In this document: one piece after another, positions 9,441-20,138 of the stretch
How positions within the stretch are numbered: the stretch's first letter is position 1
Layout of the letters: every line of letters starts with the position of its first letter
Origin: Pogonophryne albipinna
Taxonomy: Eukaryota > Chordata > Actinopteri > Perciformes > Artedidraconidae
Assembly (NCBI GenBank): GCA_028583405.1
Contig: CM053246.1
Coordinates: 3,716,570 to 3,780,569 of the forward strand
Direction: 5' to 3'
DNA length: 64,000 bases
Notes under the pieces: model-generated
Seen by the model: only the letters and a program-made list of their open reading frames with translations
Told to the model about the DNA's origin: nothing
Databases searched by the model: none
Made by a program: the position numbers and the translations under genes

Positions 9441-9838
9441 TTAGAGGTGAGGCGCAGGAGGAAGTAGCTTCAATGGGATGTAGCTTAAACCCTGCCTGCC
9501 TGCAGGAGGGGTTGTGGTTGAAGCCAGAATGGGTAAAGCTTCGCATTTTTTTTTTTTTTCTTTTTTTTTCAATTGAATTATTGAAACTAAATGTTATTTT
9601 ACCTTTTACAAAGTTTAACACTTGACAATGTACTGTTTTTAATATAAAGCCACGTGTGGCAAATGCTAGCAGATAAGGTTAGCGTTAATGCTAGTTTTGT
9701 CAATGTAACTAATGGAGGTTTTAGATGCGTAGCATTTTTGGTTTAATTCAAAACAGAACTAGCAATATCTTTTCATCAACAGCTTTTCCAAAACTTCGAG
9801 CACTTTCATAATATATTCGTTGGAGTGTCTCTGTTGTT
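9441..9838. other. No gene recognised; T-rich tract
   Basis: Right flank of the DIRS element. A T-rich run lies at about 9547-9572. The rest is AT-rich with no frame or repeat I can identify. Confidence 0.5.
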
Positions 9839-9863
9839 TTCATTGACCATACTGTATCACGGA

Positions 9864-9995
9864 GCAGCTCCACCTGTTGCTGCCTGCGATCTGCGATCTA
9901 CGGAGGCCTGCTCGTCGCGAAGAGACGGAGCGGCTCCACCTGTTTGCTGCCTGCGATCTGCGATCTACGGAGGCCTGCTCCCACCTGTAGAGTAC
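9864..9995 (+). repeat. 66-bp tandem repeat in the LINE leader
   Basis: Two units starting at 9864 and 9930 (GCAGCTCCACCTG / GCGGCTCCACCTG, then TGCGATCTGCGATCTACGG and AGGCCTGCTC). Related GGCCTGCTTCCACC phrases recur at 10060-10180. Repeated GC-rich leaders of this kind are common as LINE promoters; that function is inferred. Confidence 0.75.
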
Positions 9996-10266
9996 GGCTG
10001 CACTGGAGAGGTTTTTACCCCGGAGTCGTCGCGGAGAGACGGAGTGGATCCACGCTTCGGGCTTGGCCTGCTTCCACCGGGCGTGTGCTGCTGTGCGGAG
10101 GAGGATTTTACCACGGCTGGGGCCTGCTTTCCACCTGTCCTGGTTCTGCTGTTGCAGAGGCCTGCTTTCACCCCGGGGATACCACGCTGCTGCTTTCGTC
10201 TGTCCTTTGCTGCTGTGCTGATTTTGCTCCAGGAACATCGTGGATTCTGTGTGCTGGTCTGGGGAA

Positions 10267-13200
10267 ATGGCCCATATCGGGATTCTGCTGTGCCTGTTAA
10301 CTGTTTTGGACTATGAGAAGATCTCTAGTCATTCTGAGGAGTCTACTGGATTCAGGTCTGTTCTGCCACCCGCAGTGGGCATCCCTTGCAAAGGTTTGGA
10401 TGTGTTACACAAACAATTACCGGTTGCCTTGTCACAGTCAATCTGCTCGACAAAATATGTTTGTCTTTTTTGTTTTCCTGCGATGATGGTTCTTCAGGAC
10501 TGCTTCTTAAGCTCTAATCACACTCTCGCAGACTTTTCCGGTGATTCTAAAGTAGATGACAATGTATGTGTATCGCTTAAGAGGAAAAGATGCCTGTTTT
10601 TGTTGTTGTTATTACTGTCAGGAAATGTACAACCTAACCCTGGTCCGCCCAGTAGTAGTAGTCAGATCGCTACTCCTGCTGATTTTAAAGCTAGATCTGG
10701 GTTGGGTTTCATCCACTTGAATGTGCGCAGTCTGTTAGGTAAACTAGATTTTGTCCATATTTGGGCGAGCTCGACTGACGCTGACGTCATTGTTTTATCA
10801 GAGACATGGCTAAATAAATCTATTGTGGCCTCTGACATTGCCTTAAATGGTTATAATGTGTATCGTACCGACCGGCCTAATAAAGGTGGTGGCGTTGCCA
10901 TTTATGTTAAGAATAAGTTCAGTGTATCCACATTAGTTTCCAAATCTATCAGTAAGCAATTTGAATTTTTAGCCTTAAATATAGAAGTGGCAAAGGGTCA
11001 ACAGGTCATGGTAGTGGGCTGTTACAGACCCCCCTCAGCTGTCAAAGACTCCTTGTCTTCGCTAGCAAATCTTTTATCGCAACTAGACTACAAGGAAATA
11101 GTGCTACTTGGAGATTTTAACTGGGACTGGTTAACTACAGTGTCAGAGGATTTTCAAAACCTCTGTATCTCTTTAAATGTTACTCAGATTGTTGACAGTC
11201 CTACTCGCCCTAACATTAAGTCCCCTAATAAATCCTCCCTAATTGATCTCATTTTAACTAATGTTCCCCATAAATACTCATCTGTGGGAGTATTTGCGAA
11301 TGATCTGAGTGATCACTGTGTTGTAGCCACAATTAGGGACACTAAGGTTCAAAAGGTTAAACCTCGCATTATCATCAAGAGAGACATAAAACATTTTGTG
11401 GAGCAGGGTTTTGTTCATGATCTGTTTGGGTTTGATTGGGGAAAAATCGATTTGTGTGCTGATGTTGAGACTGCATGGTCTTATTTTTATCTTGGTTTTA
11501 TGGAAATTATAGATAGACATGCACCCCTGCGTACATTTAGAGTGAAGGGACGAGACAATCCTTGGTTTTCTGCTGAATTATCTAGTCTCCTACATGAGAG
11601 AAACAAGGCCTGGGCAAAGGCTAGGAAATCAGGCTCAGAGGTAGAATGGCTGCGTTTTAGGCAGCTAAGAAATAGCTTCATTTCACATGTCAAAAGTGCT
11701 AAATCTAAGTATTATCTGTCAGTTACCACAAAGAACCTGAACAACCCTAGAAAATTCTGGAAAGCCATAAAATCGATATCCACCGGTGATATCCGTAATG
11801 AGCTACCTCCGTGCCTTACCACAGCATCTGGCACTATATCGGATAGGGCTACCATGTTAAATTGTTTTAATGAGCATTTTGTGTCCTGTGGCTCTCTGTT
11901 TGATTCTGTTTCTAATTCTGCTTCTGTGAACACCACAGTCGGTGACTCAGAACAATGTGGTCTGGAAAACCCTTTCAGTTTTACTCCTTTTACTGTTGAT
12001 GTTGTTCGTGAAGTCTTAACCAAGCTAGATCCTAAAAAGCCGGCTGGTCCGGACAACGTAGAACCTTTCTTTTTAAAGATAGCTGCAGATTTTATTGCTC
12101 CACCTCTTACTACTCTTTTTAACCTCTCTCTCAGCACGAACAAAATCCCAAAAGTATGGAAGTCAGCGTATGTCCTGCCACTACTAAAAAGAGGGGAGGC
12201 CACCTTATTAAACAATTATAGACCCATCTCTAAATTGTCAGTTCTGGCTAAGGTTCTTGAACGCCTTGTGAGTGAACAAGTAAAGGAGTTTTTATGTACA
12301 AATGACATCCTGTCTAAACATCAGTCAGGCTTCAGAAAGCAACATAGCACCATCACTGCCACAATGAAAGTGGTAAATGATATTACGAGTATTTTAGATA
12401 ATAAGCAGAGTTGTGCAGCTCTATTTGTTGACCTATCCAAAGCTTTTAATACCGTCGATCATCGCATTTTGAAGCAGAGGCTGGTCAGTATTGGCATATC
12501 CAGCCATGCAGTGGGGTGGTTTGTAAACTACCTCTCTGAAAGGTCCCAATGTGTTCATTTTGATGGGCTGTCTTCTGAGTGGTTAAACATCACTAATGGT
12601 GTACCACAAGGTTCAGTTTTAGGTCCGCTATTATTCTCTATCTATATTAATAGTTTAGGTGAAAATGTCGAAGGAGCAACCTTAAATTTTTATGCGGATG
12701 ATACCGTTATGTACTGTGCAGGTCCCTCGATTAACGAGGCTGTTGTTAAATTACAGGCTGTTTTTAACATTATTCAGGCTCAGCTCTCTGAGCTTAAGCT
12801 TCTTTTAAATGTGGATAAAACCAAGGTAATGCTCTTTTCTAAAGCTAAGAAATATACCGGAGACTGCTTTGGATATTGTAACTACGCAAGGAATACAACT
12901 TGAAGTGGTTACCTGTTACAAATACCTTGGTATCTGGCTTGATGATTGTCTCACTTTTAAATTTCATGCAAATAACCTGCTTAAAAAGCTGAGGGTTAGG
13001 CTAGGTTTCTTTTACAGAAATAAGTCCTGTTTCTCGCTTGAGGCCAGGAAAAGGCTAGTCACTGTGACCTTTTGACCTGTGCTGGACTATGGTGATTTGT
13101 TATATATGAATGCACCTGCCTATTACCTGAGCAAGTTAGATGCTGCGTATCACAGTGCACTGAGATTTTTGACAAATTGTAAAGCACTTACGCATCACTG

Positions 13201-13549
13201 TACCCTGTATGCCAAGGCGGTTATGCCATCACTTACTGTACGGAGGCTCAGTCACTGGTACTTTTTCATTTACAAAGCCATGTTGGATAAACTACCATCT
13301 TATATCTGCTCCCTGATCTCTCTGCTAATTGAAAGTACTTATTGCCTGAGATCGCATGCTGTGGTTTTATTAAATGTGCCAAGTGCTAGGACTGTCTTAG
13401 GGAAGAAAGCTTTTAGATGTGCAGCTCCACTAACATGGAACAGTCTGCAAAAAGAATGGAAAATTACCAAGCTAGTACCACTACATGTTTTTAAAGCTCG
13501 GTTGGATGCTACAAAATCAGATGCTGTTGGTACCTGTACATGTGGTTAA
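10267..13549 (+). pseudogene. L2/CR1-type LINE polyprotein (2A-like leader, APE endonuclease, RT), broken
   Basis: The frame stays open to 12903. Near its start is a hydrophobic leader ending in a 2A-like motif (LLLLLSGNVQPNPGP, NPGP at 10636-10647). The AP-type endonuclease follows: HLNVRSLLGK, SETWLN, GCYRPP, LLGDFNWDW, SLIDLILTN and the catalytic SDH (LSDHCV). The reverse transcriptase carries NNYRPIS, HQSGFRK, LFVDLSKAFNTVDH, NGVPQGSVLGPLLF and the active site YADDT (near 12700). A frameshift near 12870 moves the C-terminal part to another frame (12869-13549), where one in-frame stop at 13073-13075 interrupts it. The ATG at 10267 is the first in frame after the GC-rich leader. Two lesions in over 3 kb suggest a fairly young copy. 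Confidence 0.9.
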
Positions 13550-13726
13550 ATATGTGAATTGTAATCCCTGTACATTTTGCTGTATGATGTCCTTTTGTTG
13601 TTCTGTTGTTTATGTTTTTATGTCTTCTTGTGGAACCTACTGCTGCAGGTCTCCCTTGAAAAAGAGATCATTGATCTCAATGGGATTTTACCTGGATAAA
13701 TAAAGGTTTTGAATTGAATTGAATGG

Positions 13727-14267
13727 GATGAGGACCCGTTCCGCGTGAAGCCGGAAGCGCCGCATTTGAGCGGCCCTGATGCCAGTGATGCCCTCTTGAG
13801 AGACTGAAGGCGTGCGTCAATTGTTTGCGTGAAGTAGCCCATTTCCATTAGCCGGAGGAACTTCCGTGGAGCCCGATTTCCTTGTCTTTTCCTCCCGCGT
13901 CCGGGTTTGCAGGCGGCGGCTGGAACCGCTAGCCGACTGGGGAACGCCGCCTGTAGCTTAATCCGCAAGACTGCGGAGCTGATGAATAATGCCTGGAGCT
14001 GGGACGAAGCCCTGCTGCTGCTTGCGCGTTGACACCTGGAAGACAGCTGATAGAAAAGGGGAGAGCATATATAGAGGGATTAACAGGTGCGATAATTAGG
14101 CTTGTGAATGGAGGGAAGTGATAGGTTAGCTAAGGAGTGGCGCTCCCTGTCATCTAGTGAAGGGAGCGAGTATTGCCATGACGTGCAATACGGAGTGATA
14201 GGTCTTCCTGCCTGAACTTGCGCTAAGCTTCATGTGTTTGCTGTTGCTGAAATTGTATAGGATCACA
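13727..14267. other. GC-rich segment related to the first 400 bases
   Basis: Starts directly after the LINE tail and ends at the target duplication of the next hAT element. It contains the block (14026-14087) shared with 346-396. No reliable protein is seen. A minus-strand basic frame (KPGRGRKRQGNRAPRKFLR) is open through the GC-rich part but is not recognised. It may be the far end of the recombinase element whose other end lies at 1-1800, separated by later insertions. Confidence 0.5.
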
Positions 14268-14275
14268 TTCTAGAG

Positions 14276-15677
14276 CAGGGGTGCCCAACCTTTTTTGAAC
14301 CGAGAGCTACTTTTAAAGTTGCCAGTCTGCCGAGATCTACCTGTCCATATAGAGAGGCGTAGCCATTACTGACAGCCTACTACCAGGTAAATACACACTT
14401 CTACTTGTATAAAACTGACCTTTGTACGATTAATACTTCATAAAATACTGCAGATCCTTTATCTTCCCTCTTTCTAATCTACACACATACAAGTATTTAA
14501 CTGAAGTTACACAACAGTGTTGTTGATACAGAGTTGGAGTTTATTCACACGTCACATACTACAGTGGGTAATGTTTTCAAGAAACATTGAACAGTGCTGC
14601 CACATATGACACAGGAAAAAAAGAAAAGACTCTAAACCCTTTCTTTGCCATTATATAAAAATAGTGTTGCTACAAAAGTATAAATGAGGCTTACTAATAA
14701 GACAACTCAGATCTGAAGCTACAGGAATCTGCTGCCAAAATGCAATAAAAAAGACAAAATTAATAGAATCAAACGCTTTTTTTGTTGCATTTTAGTAGAG
14801 TATAAAAAAGAAATGCCTTTAAAATAGGATGCAAGCAACACTAGTTTCTTAACCTGAATTGATAATAGACTATAATCAATTTAAGTTTGCATTCTTATAC
14901 AATTTTGTACAATAATTATAATGAATAAGTTCAAACAAACAAAAACTTACAGCTGATTAATAACGGTATCTAACTTGAGTTTTTATCATATCAAAAACCT
15001 GTTGAAATGCTACTGTTATTTTTATTACGCATCGGCAGCCTCCAGGAATGCTTCTTTCACAACTTTGCCGTCTTTGAAAGACTTCATGTGTTTCGCAAGA
15101 ACGTGACTGACACGATAAGATGCTCTGGTAGCAGCCTTGCTCTTGTTGTTGGGTCTGGTGAAAATGGACTGCTGTGCATTTAGCTGTCCTTTCAGGCCCC
15201 TCCCCTTTTGGGAGCGTAGGGCAGAATTAGGAGGGAATTCCGTCTCGTAGCGTTTGTGCACTGTTTTGAAATGCCGCTCCTAAATTACCCTTCTTCGATA
15301 AAGCTACGCTCGCATTGCAGATGAGACAGATGGACTTTGAATAGATACAAAAATAATCATCCTCCCACTCGGAGTGAAAATTATATATGTTTTGCTTCTG
15401 CCATAATTGCGGTCTTGTGTGTGTGCGGACTGTCACTCCTGTTGACACGGACAACGTTAGCGAACTAGTGCACTGCCCACTGCCCACCAGCCACGCCCCG
15501 ACACAGGGGTCACGCCGGCCAATCACAAAGCTTTGATGCGTTCAAGTGCATTATTCTGGCACAGGAAGATTATGTTATAGGACATTAACGATACAACAGA
15601 ATATTGTTGTTCTATTTTTAGACACATCTCGCGATCGACAGGGAATCTCCCCGCGATCGACTGGTTGGGCACCCCTG
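14276..15677 (-). mobile_element. hAT element (family A) with 8-bp target duplication
   Basis: The terminal inverted repeats CAGGGGTGCCCAACC (14276) and GGTTGGGCACCCCTG (ends 15677) are exact inverses. TTCTAGAG occurs directly outside both ends (14268-14275 and 15678-15685), the 8-bp duplication expected of hAT insertion. It is 1402 bp long and too short for a full transposase; only the N-terminal part remains, on the minus strand. Same family as 45971-47477. Confidence 0.95.
15025..15490 (-). pseudogene. hAT transposase N-terminal remnant (GTF2IRD2/EPM2AIP1-like BED region)
   Basis: The minus strand encodes YNFHSEWEDDYFCIY, then CLICNASVALSKKGNL, which has the first Cys pair of a BED-like finger. 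In another frame follow YETEFPPNSALRSQKGRGLK and KDGKVVKEAFLEAADA. The same order (FHPEWEE, CLIC, SVALPKKGNVERH, FPPSSELR) is known from hAT transposases that gave rise to vertebrate proteins of the GTF2IRD2/EPM2AIP1 type. A frameshift separates the two parts and the finger's His pair is damaged. The catalytic domain is deleted. Confidence 0.8.
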
Positions 15678-15764
15678 TTCTAGAGCTTGTGGTGGGTATT
15701 GCAATGGTAGTTGCGGACAATCTCTGGACCAATGACCCATTTGGCTGCAATAGTAACATCCCTC

Positions 15765-16709
15765 AAACCGGAATCCGTATTCGTCCCGTACCGTCACGGT
15801 TCAGACGTCACGGTTCGGCACATGCAGTCACACGACGAATACGCCTTATTTTTACGAGTAGGAAAAAGGTCTGTCATTCAGGACAGTATCCATTACACTA
15901 TTTATAATCCAGGGGGCGTTATTGCACCTAAAAGCTGTTTGCCAGCCGCCCTTAAACAACAAATGAAGAACAAGAAGAAAACACAACAAAACGAACAAAA
16001 TACAAGAAGAAGAAAAGTTAGTATGGCGATTTCAGATAACACACGGGAGCTAGAACCCACCTGCTTCTTTTAAATCAGCTGTGTGGGAACATTTCGGGTT
16101 CCCTGTGGACTACAATAACGATGGAGTGCGAGTGGTGGATCGGACGAGGACGGTGTGTCGGCGTGGCTCAACAGCGGTGCGGTATGCTAATGGTAACACA
16201 CGCCAAACATGCTAAATCATATCAGAAGGCATCACTCAGATTTGCCAATCACCGGAGCCCGGCAAAAGACAACAGCAGTTCAGCAGCTGATCCCCGCTGT
16301 TTTTAAGAAGCCAATAGACAAAAATAAATAACATGGCATATGTATTTCAACAGCTATGCACTCTTGAAACACTTTCTTATTATTTATGATGTAATATTTT
16401 CAAGACATTCTTTTTAGTTTTACAGCTTATTAAACCTTTTTGTTTGACTCTGGGCATCTGAGTGTGTGTGATACTGTTTGTGGTTTGTTTTTAACTGTTT
16501 AATACAGTTAATAATTCAAAATGTTAGAGTTCCTTATTTTTAAACTGAAACTTGCACTACTGTTCAAAAATAAATAACAACAAACCTGGAATTATGCATT
16601 TGGGACTTTTTTTTTGCTTTTTCTTGTTGTACCGAACCCGTACCAAACCGTGACCCCCAAACCGAGGTACGTACCGAACCGTGAATTCTGTGAACCGTTA
16701 CACCCCTAA
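15765..16709 (+). mobile_element. hAT remnant ending in TGAACCGTTACACCCCTA
   Basis: The right end (GTACGTACCGAACCGTGAATTC...GTGAACCGTTACACCCCTA, to 16709) is typical of a fish hAT family. The left side near 15790-15825 holds a degraded inverse (CACGGTTCAGACGTCACGGTTCGGCAC). Between them lies a BED finger on the plus strand. No transposase core remains. Confidence 0.7.
16072..16306 (+). pseudogene. BED zinc-finger remnant of a hAT transposase
   Basis: The frame beginning KSAVWEHFGF and continuing NNDGVRVVDRTRTVC is the start of a BED finger of the ZBED1/hAT-Ac type. The second Cys is replaced by Gly (TVCRRGS). A small insertion near 16205 shifts the frame; the other frame then shows the His pair (HIRRHH) near 16218-16238. 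BED fingers bind the ends of the transposon. This copy is non-functional. Confidence 0.8.
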
Positions 16710-16712
16710 CAG

Positions 16713-17109
16713 CCAGTGATCTTTTTATGCAGTACCAATGACAGCGGATCAGCTAATCAACATGGCGAAACACCCCAAAGCCAGTAGGACTAAGAGACCA
16801 GTCCCAAGATGGAGTTTAGGCTCCACAGTGTACAAGGATAGCATAGGGGTGCCCAGGGGAGTACTAGATGTTGTAGTTGCATTCCATGTACCGATTGATC
16901 ACCACGGCCCTTTCTAGAGAACATATTACTTACATACCTTAAAAGGTATGTAAGGAGGGAGGGTACATTTCTCATGAGGAAACAGTTACAAATGCTAGCA
17001 GAACAAGACAGAACAAGACGACCCACCCCCATATACAGATATTGATGAAAATGATGAGATTGTTTAAATGATATGGATACAGGAGGATACGTCCCCAGCT
17101 GACCCAGAA
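16713..17109. other. No gene recognised; short perfect hairpin at 16929-16954
   Basis: Contains the inverted repeat CTTACATACCTT-AA-AAGGTATGTAAG (16929-16940 and 16943-16954). Nothing else identified. Confidence 0.6.
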
Positions 17110-17218
17110 AACAACGCAGGTTCTGGTCCAGGCTCTCGTCATCTCACGCCTAGACTACTGCAACTCCCTCCTGGCTGCTCTCCCTGCATGTGCCCTCCGA
17201 CCTCTGCAGCTCATCCAG

Positions 17219-18257
17219 AATGCAGCGGCTCGTCTGGTCTTCAACCTTCCTACATTTTCCCACACCACTCCGCTCCTCCGCTCACTTCACTGGCTTCCAG
17301 TAACTGCTAGAATCCAAAACAAGTGCTTTGAACACTGAATGTGGTATAGGAACGATTTCTGTGAAAGGAGGGAGTAAGAAATGTTCTGATACCAAGCTAA
17401 TTGCTGCTATTCTGAAGTGATATTGAATGTTAAAACTAGAAGTTATGCACAAAGAAAACACTTTTATGTTTGAAGACCAACCAAAGTATTTTTGTATTTT
17501 TGATGACGGTTATTGAGCCATTCCATTTTCAATTGTATGTTTTTGATAGGAGTTATATACTATGCAAAGTTCAGATGAAGAACTCATTGACAAATTAAAA
17601 TCAATATTGAATGACGTAATTTAGCTTAAACAAACAGTAAATTCAAAACTGTTTTATTCTGAAAACAGTTCCGGTTAAAGTTTACTTTGAAAAGCTGTAT
17701 TGAAAGACGTTGCCGTTGACAACAATGACCACTTCCGGTTTTATGATAACATCGATCACAGCTGTTGAAATGCATTAAATAAAAAGTCATGAATGAGTCC
17801 ATGAGGAGAAAAGGCGTGTGGAAATATGCAATGAATACACAATGTCTAAATCCTCTGTTATGCGCAATATCGGACACAGAAGAACACAGGAAGGGAGGTT
17901 CCCTTTTTACGTCAACAGCCGCCATGAAAGGAGGAGCCATTTCATCAGATATAGACGGGGGGTTCCTGGCTTGTTCGCTCTCTTCTTCACCCATCGCTGC
18001 AGCCTAGGGACCACAGCTGTTGTCCCTCTACTCCTCTGTCTGTTTCATGACCACGTCACTTAATTAAAGTAACCAAATTGAACCTGTTCAGAGACTCCAT
18101 TAGTCCCTTTTATTTTAAGCTTCTCTCCTGGGACGCGAGGGAATCAACACAAATCAACGGAATGCAGCGGCTCGTCTGGTCTTCAACCTTCCTAAATTCT
18201 CCCACACCACACCGCTCCTCCGCTCGCTTCACTGGCTTCCAGTAACTGCTAGAATCC
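17219..18257 (+). repeat. 97-bp direct duplication flanking an 845-bp insert
   Basis: 17219-17315 and 18161-18257 start AATGCAGCGGCTCG and end GCTAGAATCC. They have equal length and differ at 4 of 97 positions. The left copy is preceded, and the right copy followed, by the normal L2 continuation. Confidence 0.93.
17316..18160. other. 845-bp insert of unknown nature
   Basis: Lies exactly between the two 97-bp copies. Ends are AAAACAAGTG and AAATCAACGG, which are not inverse to each other. No poly(A), no recognised tail and no known domain. The longest frames (122 codons minus, 81 plus) lack motifs. TTAATTAAAG lies near the right end. Confidence 0.6.
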
Positions 18258-18622
18258 CCTTCAAGACAATGGTACTTGCGTACCATGCTGTGAATGGATC
18301 TGGCCCTCCCAGGACATGGTTAAACTGTACACCCCAGCACGTGCACTCCACTCTGCATCGGCCAAACGGCTCACTGCACCCGCACTACGAGAGGGACCCA
18401 AGTTCCCATCAGCAAAAACACGTGGGTTTGCTATCCTGGCTCCAAAATGGTGGAATGAGCTCCCCATCGAAATCAGGACAGCAGAAAGCTTACACATCTT
18501 CCGGGGGAGACTGAAAACTCATCTCTTTCGACTCCACTTCGAGCAATAAAATAAAATAAAAAAGCACTCACATACTAACTAAGCACTTACATACTAACAA
18601 AGCACTTATATACTAACAAACA

Positions 18623-19071
18623 CACCGCCCGGGCAACAAAGGAGTGGCTTTGTAAGAAGCATTTCAAGGTCCTGGAGTGGCCTAGCCAGTCTCCAGATCT
18701 CAACCCCATAGAAAATCTTTGGAGGGAGTTGAAAGTCCGTGTTGCCCAGCGACAGCCCCAAAACATCACTGCTGTGTGTGAAAACCTTGTGAAGACTTAC
18801 AGAAAACGTTTGACCTCTGTCATTGCCAACAAAGGGTATATAACAAAGTATTGAGATGAACTTTTGTTATTGACCAAATACTTATTTTCCACCATAATTT
18901 GCAAATAAATTCTTAAAAAATCAGACAATGTGATTTTCTGGATTTTTTCCTTCTCATTCTGTCTCTCATAGTTGAGGTATACCTAGGAGGAAAATTACAG
19001 GCCTCTCTCATCTTTTTAAGTGGGAGAACTTGCACAATTGGTGGCTGACTAAATACTTTTTTGCCCCACTG
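18623..19071 (+). mobile_element. Tc1-like transposon 3' end with transposase C-terminus
   Basis: 18623-18854 encodes the end of a Tc1-type transposase: [20 protein letters not shown] with the last acidic residue of the DDE triad (Glu in PIENLW), ending TKY-stop. The 3' terminus follows, ending TACTTTTTTGCCCCACTG at 19071, with TA (19072-19073) outside as expected for Tc1 insertion. The upstream two-thirds are missing; the left edge abuts the L2 tail. Confidence 0.88.
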
Positions 19072-19216
19072 TATCTGTATAGCACATCACAATCACATAA
19101 CAGAAACGAGGAGCAACATCCTTGATCACAACATGTAACACAACATGTAACACTCACGCCATACACAACACAGACTAGTGTGTGCAGGTGTAGTTCTCAG
19201 TGAACCATGTTTTTAA

Positions 19217-20136
19217 AGGTGACCTATCATGCAAAATGCACTTTTGTACGTCTTTTATACATGAATATGTGTCCCTGTTACGGCCGCTGATTCCCCGATC
19301 CTATTTAGTCTCTTCTGGGTGTATGTATGTAAATGAACTGTGCAGTGGCCCTGATGTCATTGGCTGCTCATCCTCTGGTCCGCCCCGAAGACTGATTGGA
19401 GCTGAAGGGCCCGACGCGCTCCAATCCCAGTGCACAACCAGCGCGCACCTTCCGGGGGAGGACTATAAAGACTCGACTGACATCATTCGGAAGGCTCTGT
19501 TGTGTGTGTACAGATGCCTCACGCTTTTGCTTTTAACTGTGTACCTCATGTGGTAGTGGTTATTGTGATTTATGGTGTTTAGCTTAGGTTAGCATTATGT
19601 TGAATTGTTGTACTCACAGGTAGCTGTGTTTGTCTACTGTCTCTTTTTGTTGTAAATCCTTATATCTATTTTGAACAGGCACATTTTTTAGAGTCCTCCT
19701 TTTGTTTGTTCTTTAGTTTAACCTGCGCCCTTTTGGCCTCTTTTGTTTGTGCCTGGCCGTTTTGCCTGCCTTTTGTTTAACTTGTTGTACAAATAAACCC
19801 TTCTAACTTTACCAATTCCATTCTGGTGTATGTTGCATTCCTCTTCCCCTAGACGGGACATAACAGTCCCCGGTGTTCCAGGGAACTCACCAAGTGTCAG
19901 AAGACACAACCCTCTGTCTTTTCCTCCATACCCAAATCTCTAAAAACGGGGCTGCAACGGATCTGATACAGACTGATCCAGATTTGAATTATTTTCTACG
20001 TCACAGAAGTGGTGCTCCGTCTATAAGTCCAACTCTCCACCTATCAGGGGAATGTGGGGTTGGGCCACCGCCGGCCATTACCGCTCGAAAGCGCTGGAGA
20101 CGCTGTAGTACATATGCCAGGCCTGTAAGTGGCGCT
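19217..20136. mobile_element. piggyBac-like MITE (left end present), interrupted by a solo LTR
   Basis: TTAA at 19213-19216 is followed by AGGTGACCTATCATGC, matching the inverse of the right end of the element at 33568-34170. Internal sequence matches too: ATACATGAATATGTGT here against ATACATAAATATGTGT there, then GGGAACTCACCAAGTGTCAG after the LTR. Its right end is lost where a minus-strand LINE tail begins near 20137. Confidence 0.75.
19276..19865 (+). mobile_element. Solo LTR with 5-bp target duplication
   Basis: Starts TGTTACGGCC and ends GGGACATAACA, so it has TG...CA ends with short inverse TGTTA/TAACA. GTCCC flanks both sides (19271-19275 and 19866-19870). TATAAA (19464-19469) and AATAAA (19792-19797) fit a promoter and poly(A) signal. 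At 590 bp it is LTR-sized, and no internal retroelement sequence is attached, so it is best read as the product of recombination between two LTRs. The plus strand is set by TATA and AATAAA order. Confidence 0.85.
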
Positions 20137-20138
20137 GT

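Larger units (their letters stand above)
9840..13726 (+). mobile_element. Near full-length L2/CR1-type LINE
   Basis: Order from left: GC-rich leader with 66-bp repeats, a long frame with endonuclease and reverse transcriptase, a short 3' UTR with the hairpin GAGATCATTGATCTC (13664-13678), AATAAA (13699-13704), and a GAATT pentamer tail (13711-13724). The tail type and the AATGGGATTTTACCTGG...AAATAAAGG wording are characteristic of fish L2/CR1-type LINEs. The 5' boundary is approximate. No clear target duplication was found. Confidence 0.88.
17110..18622 (+). mobile_element. L2-clade LINE 3' fragment, split by an insert
   Basis: 17112-17315 encodes ISRLDYCNSLLAALP and LQLIQNAAARLV, the conserved region downstream of the L2 reverse transcriptase. 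18161-18549 encodes the continuation through APKWWNELPIEIR and FRGRLKTHLF to the stop. The tail region after 18549 (GCACTTACATACTAAC repeats) matches 35058-35135. The two halves overlap by 97 bp (17219-17315 and 18161-18257) and are separated by 845 bp of unrelated DNA. Confidence 0.85.

Noticed and set aside
9825..10316. 163-codon frame in the LINE leader as an ORF1 protein
   Set aside because: GC-rich repeated leader with several open frames; no coiled coil, RRM or zinc knuckle expected of an ORF1.
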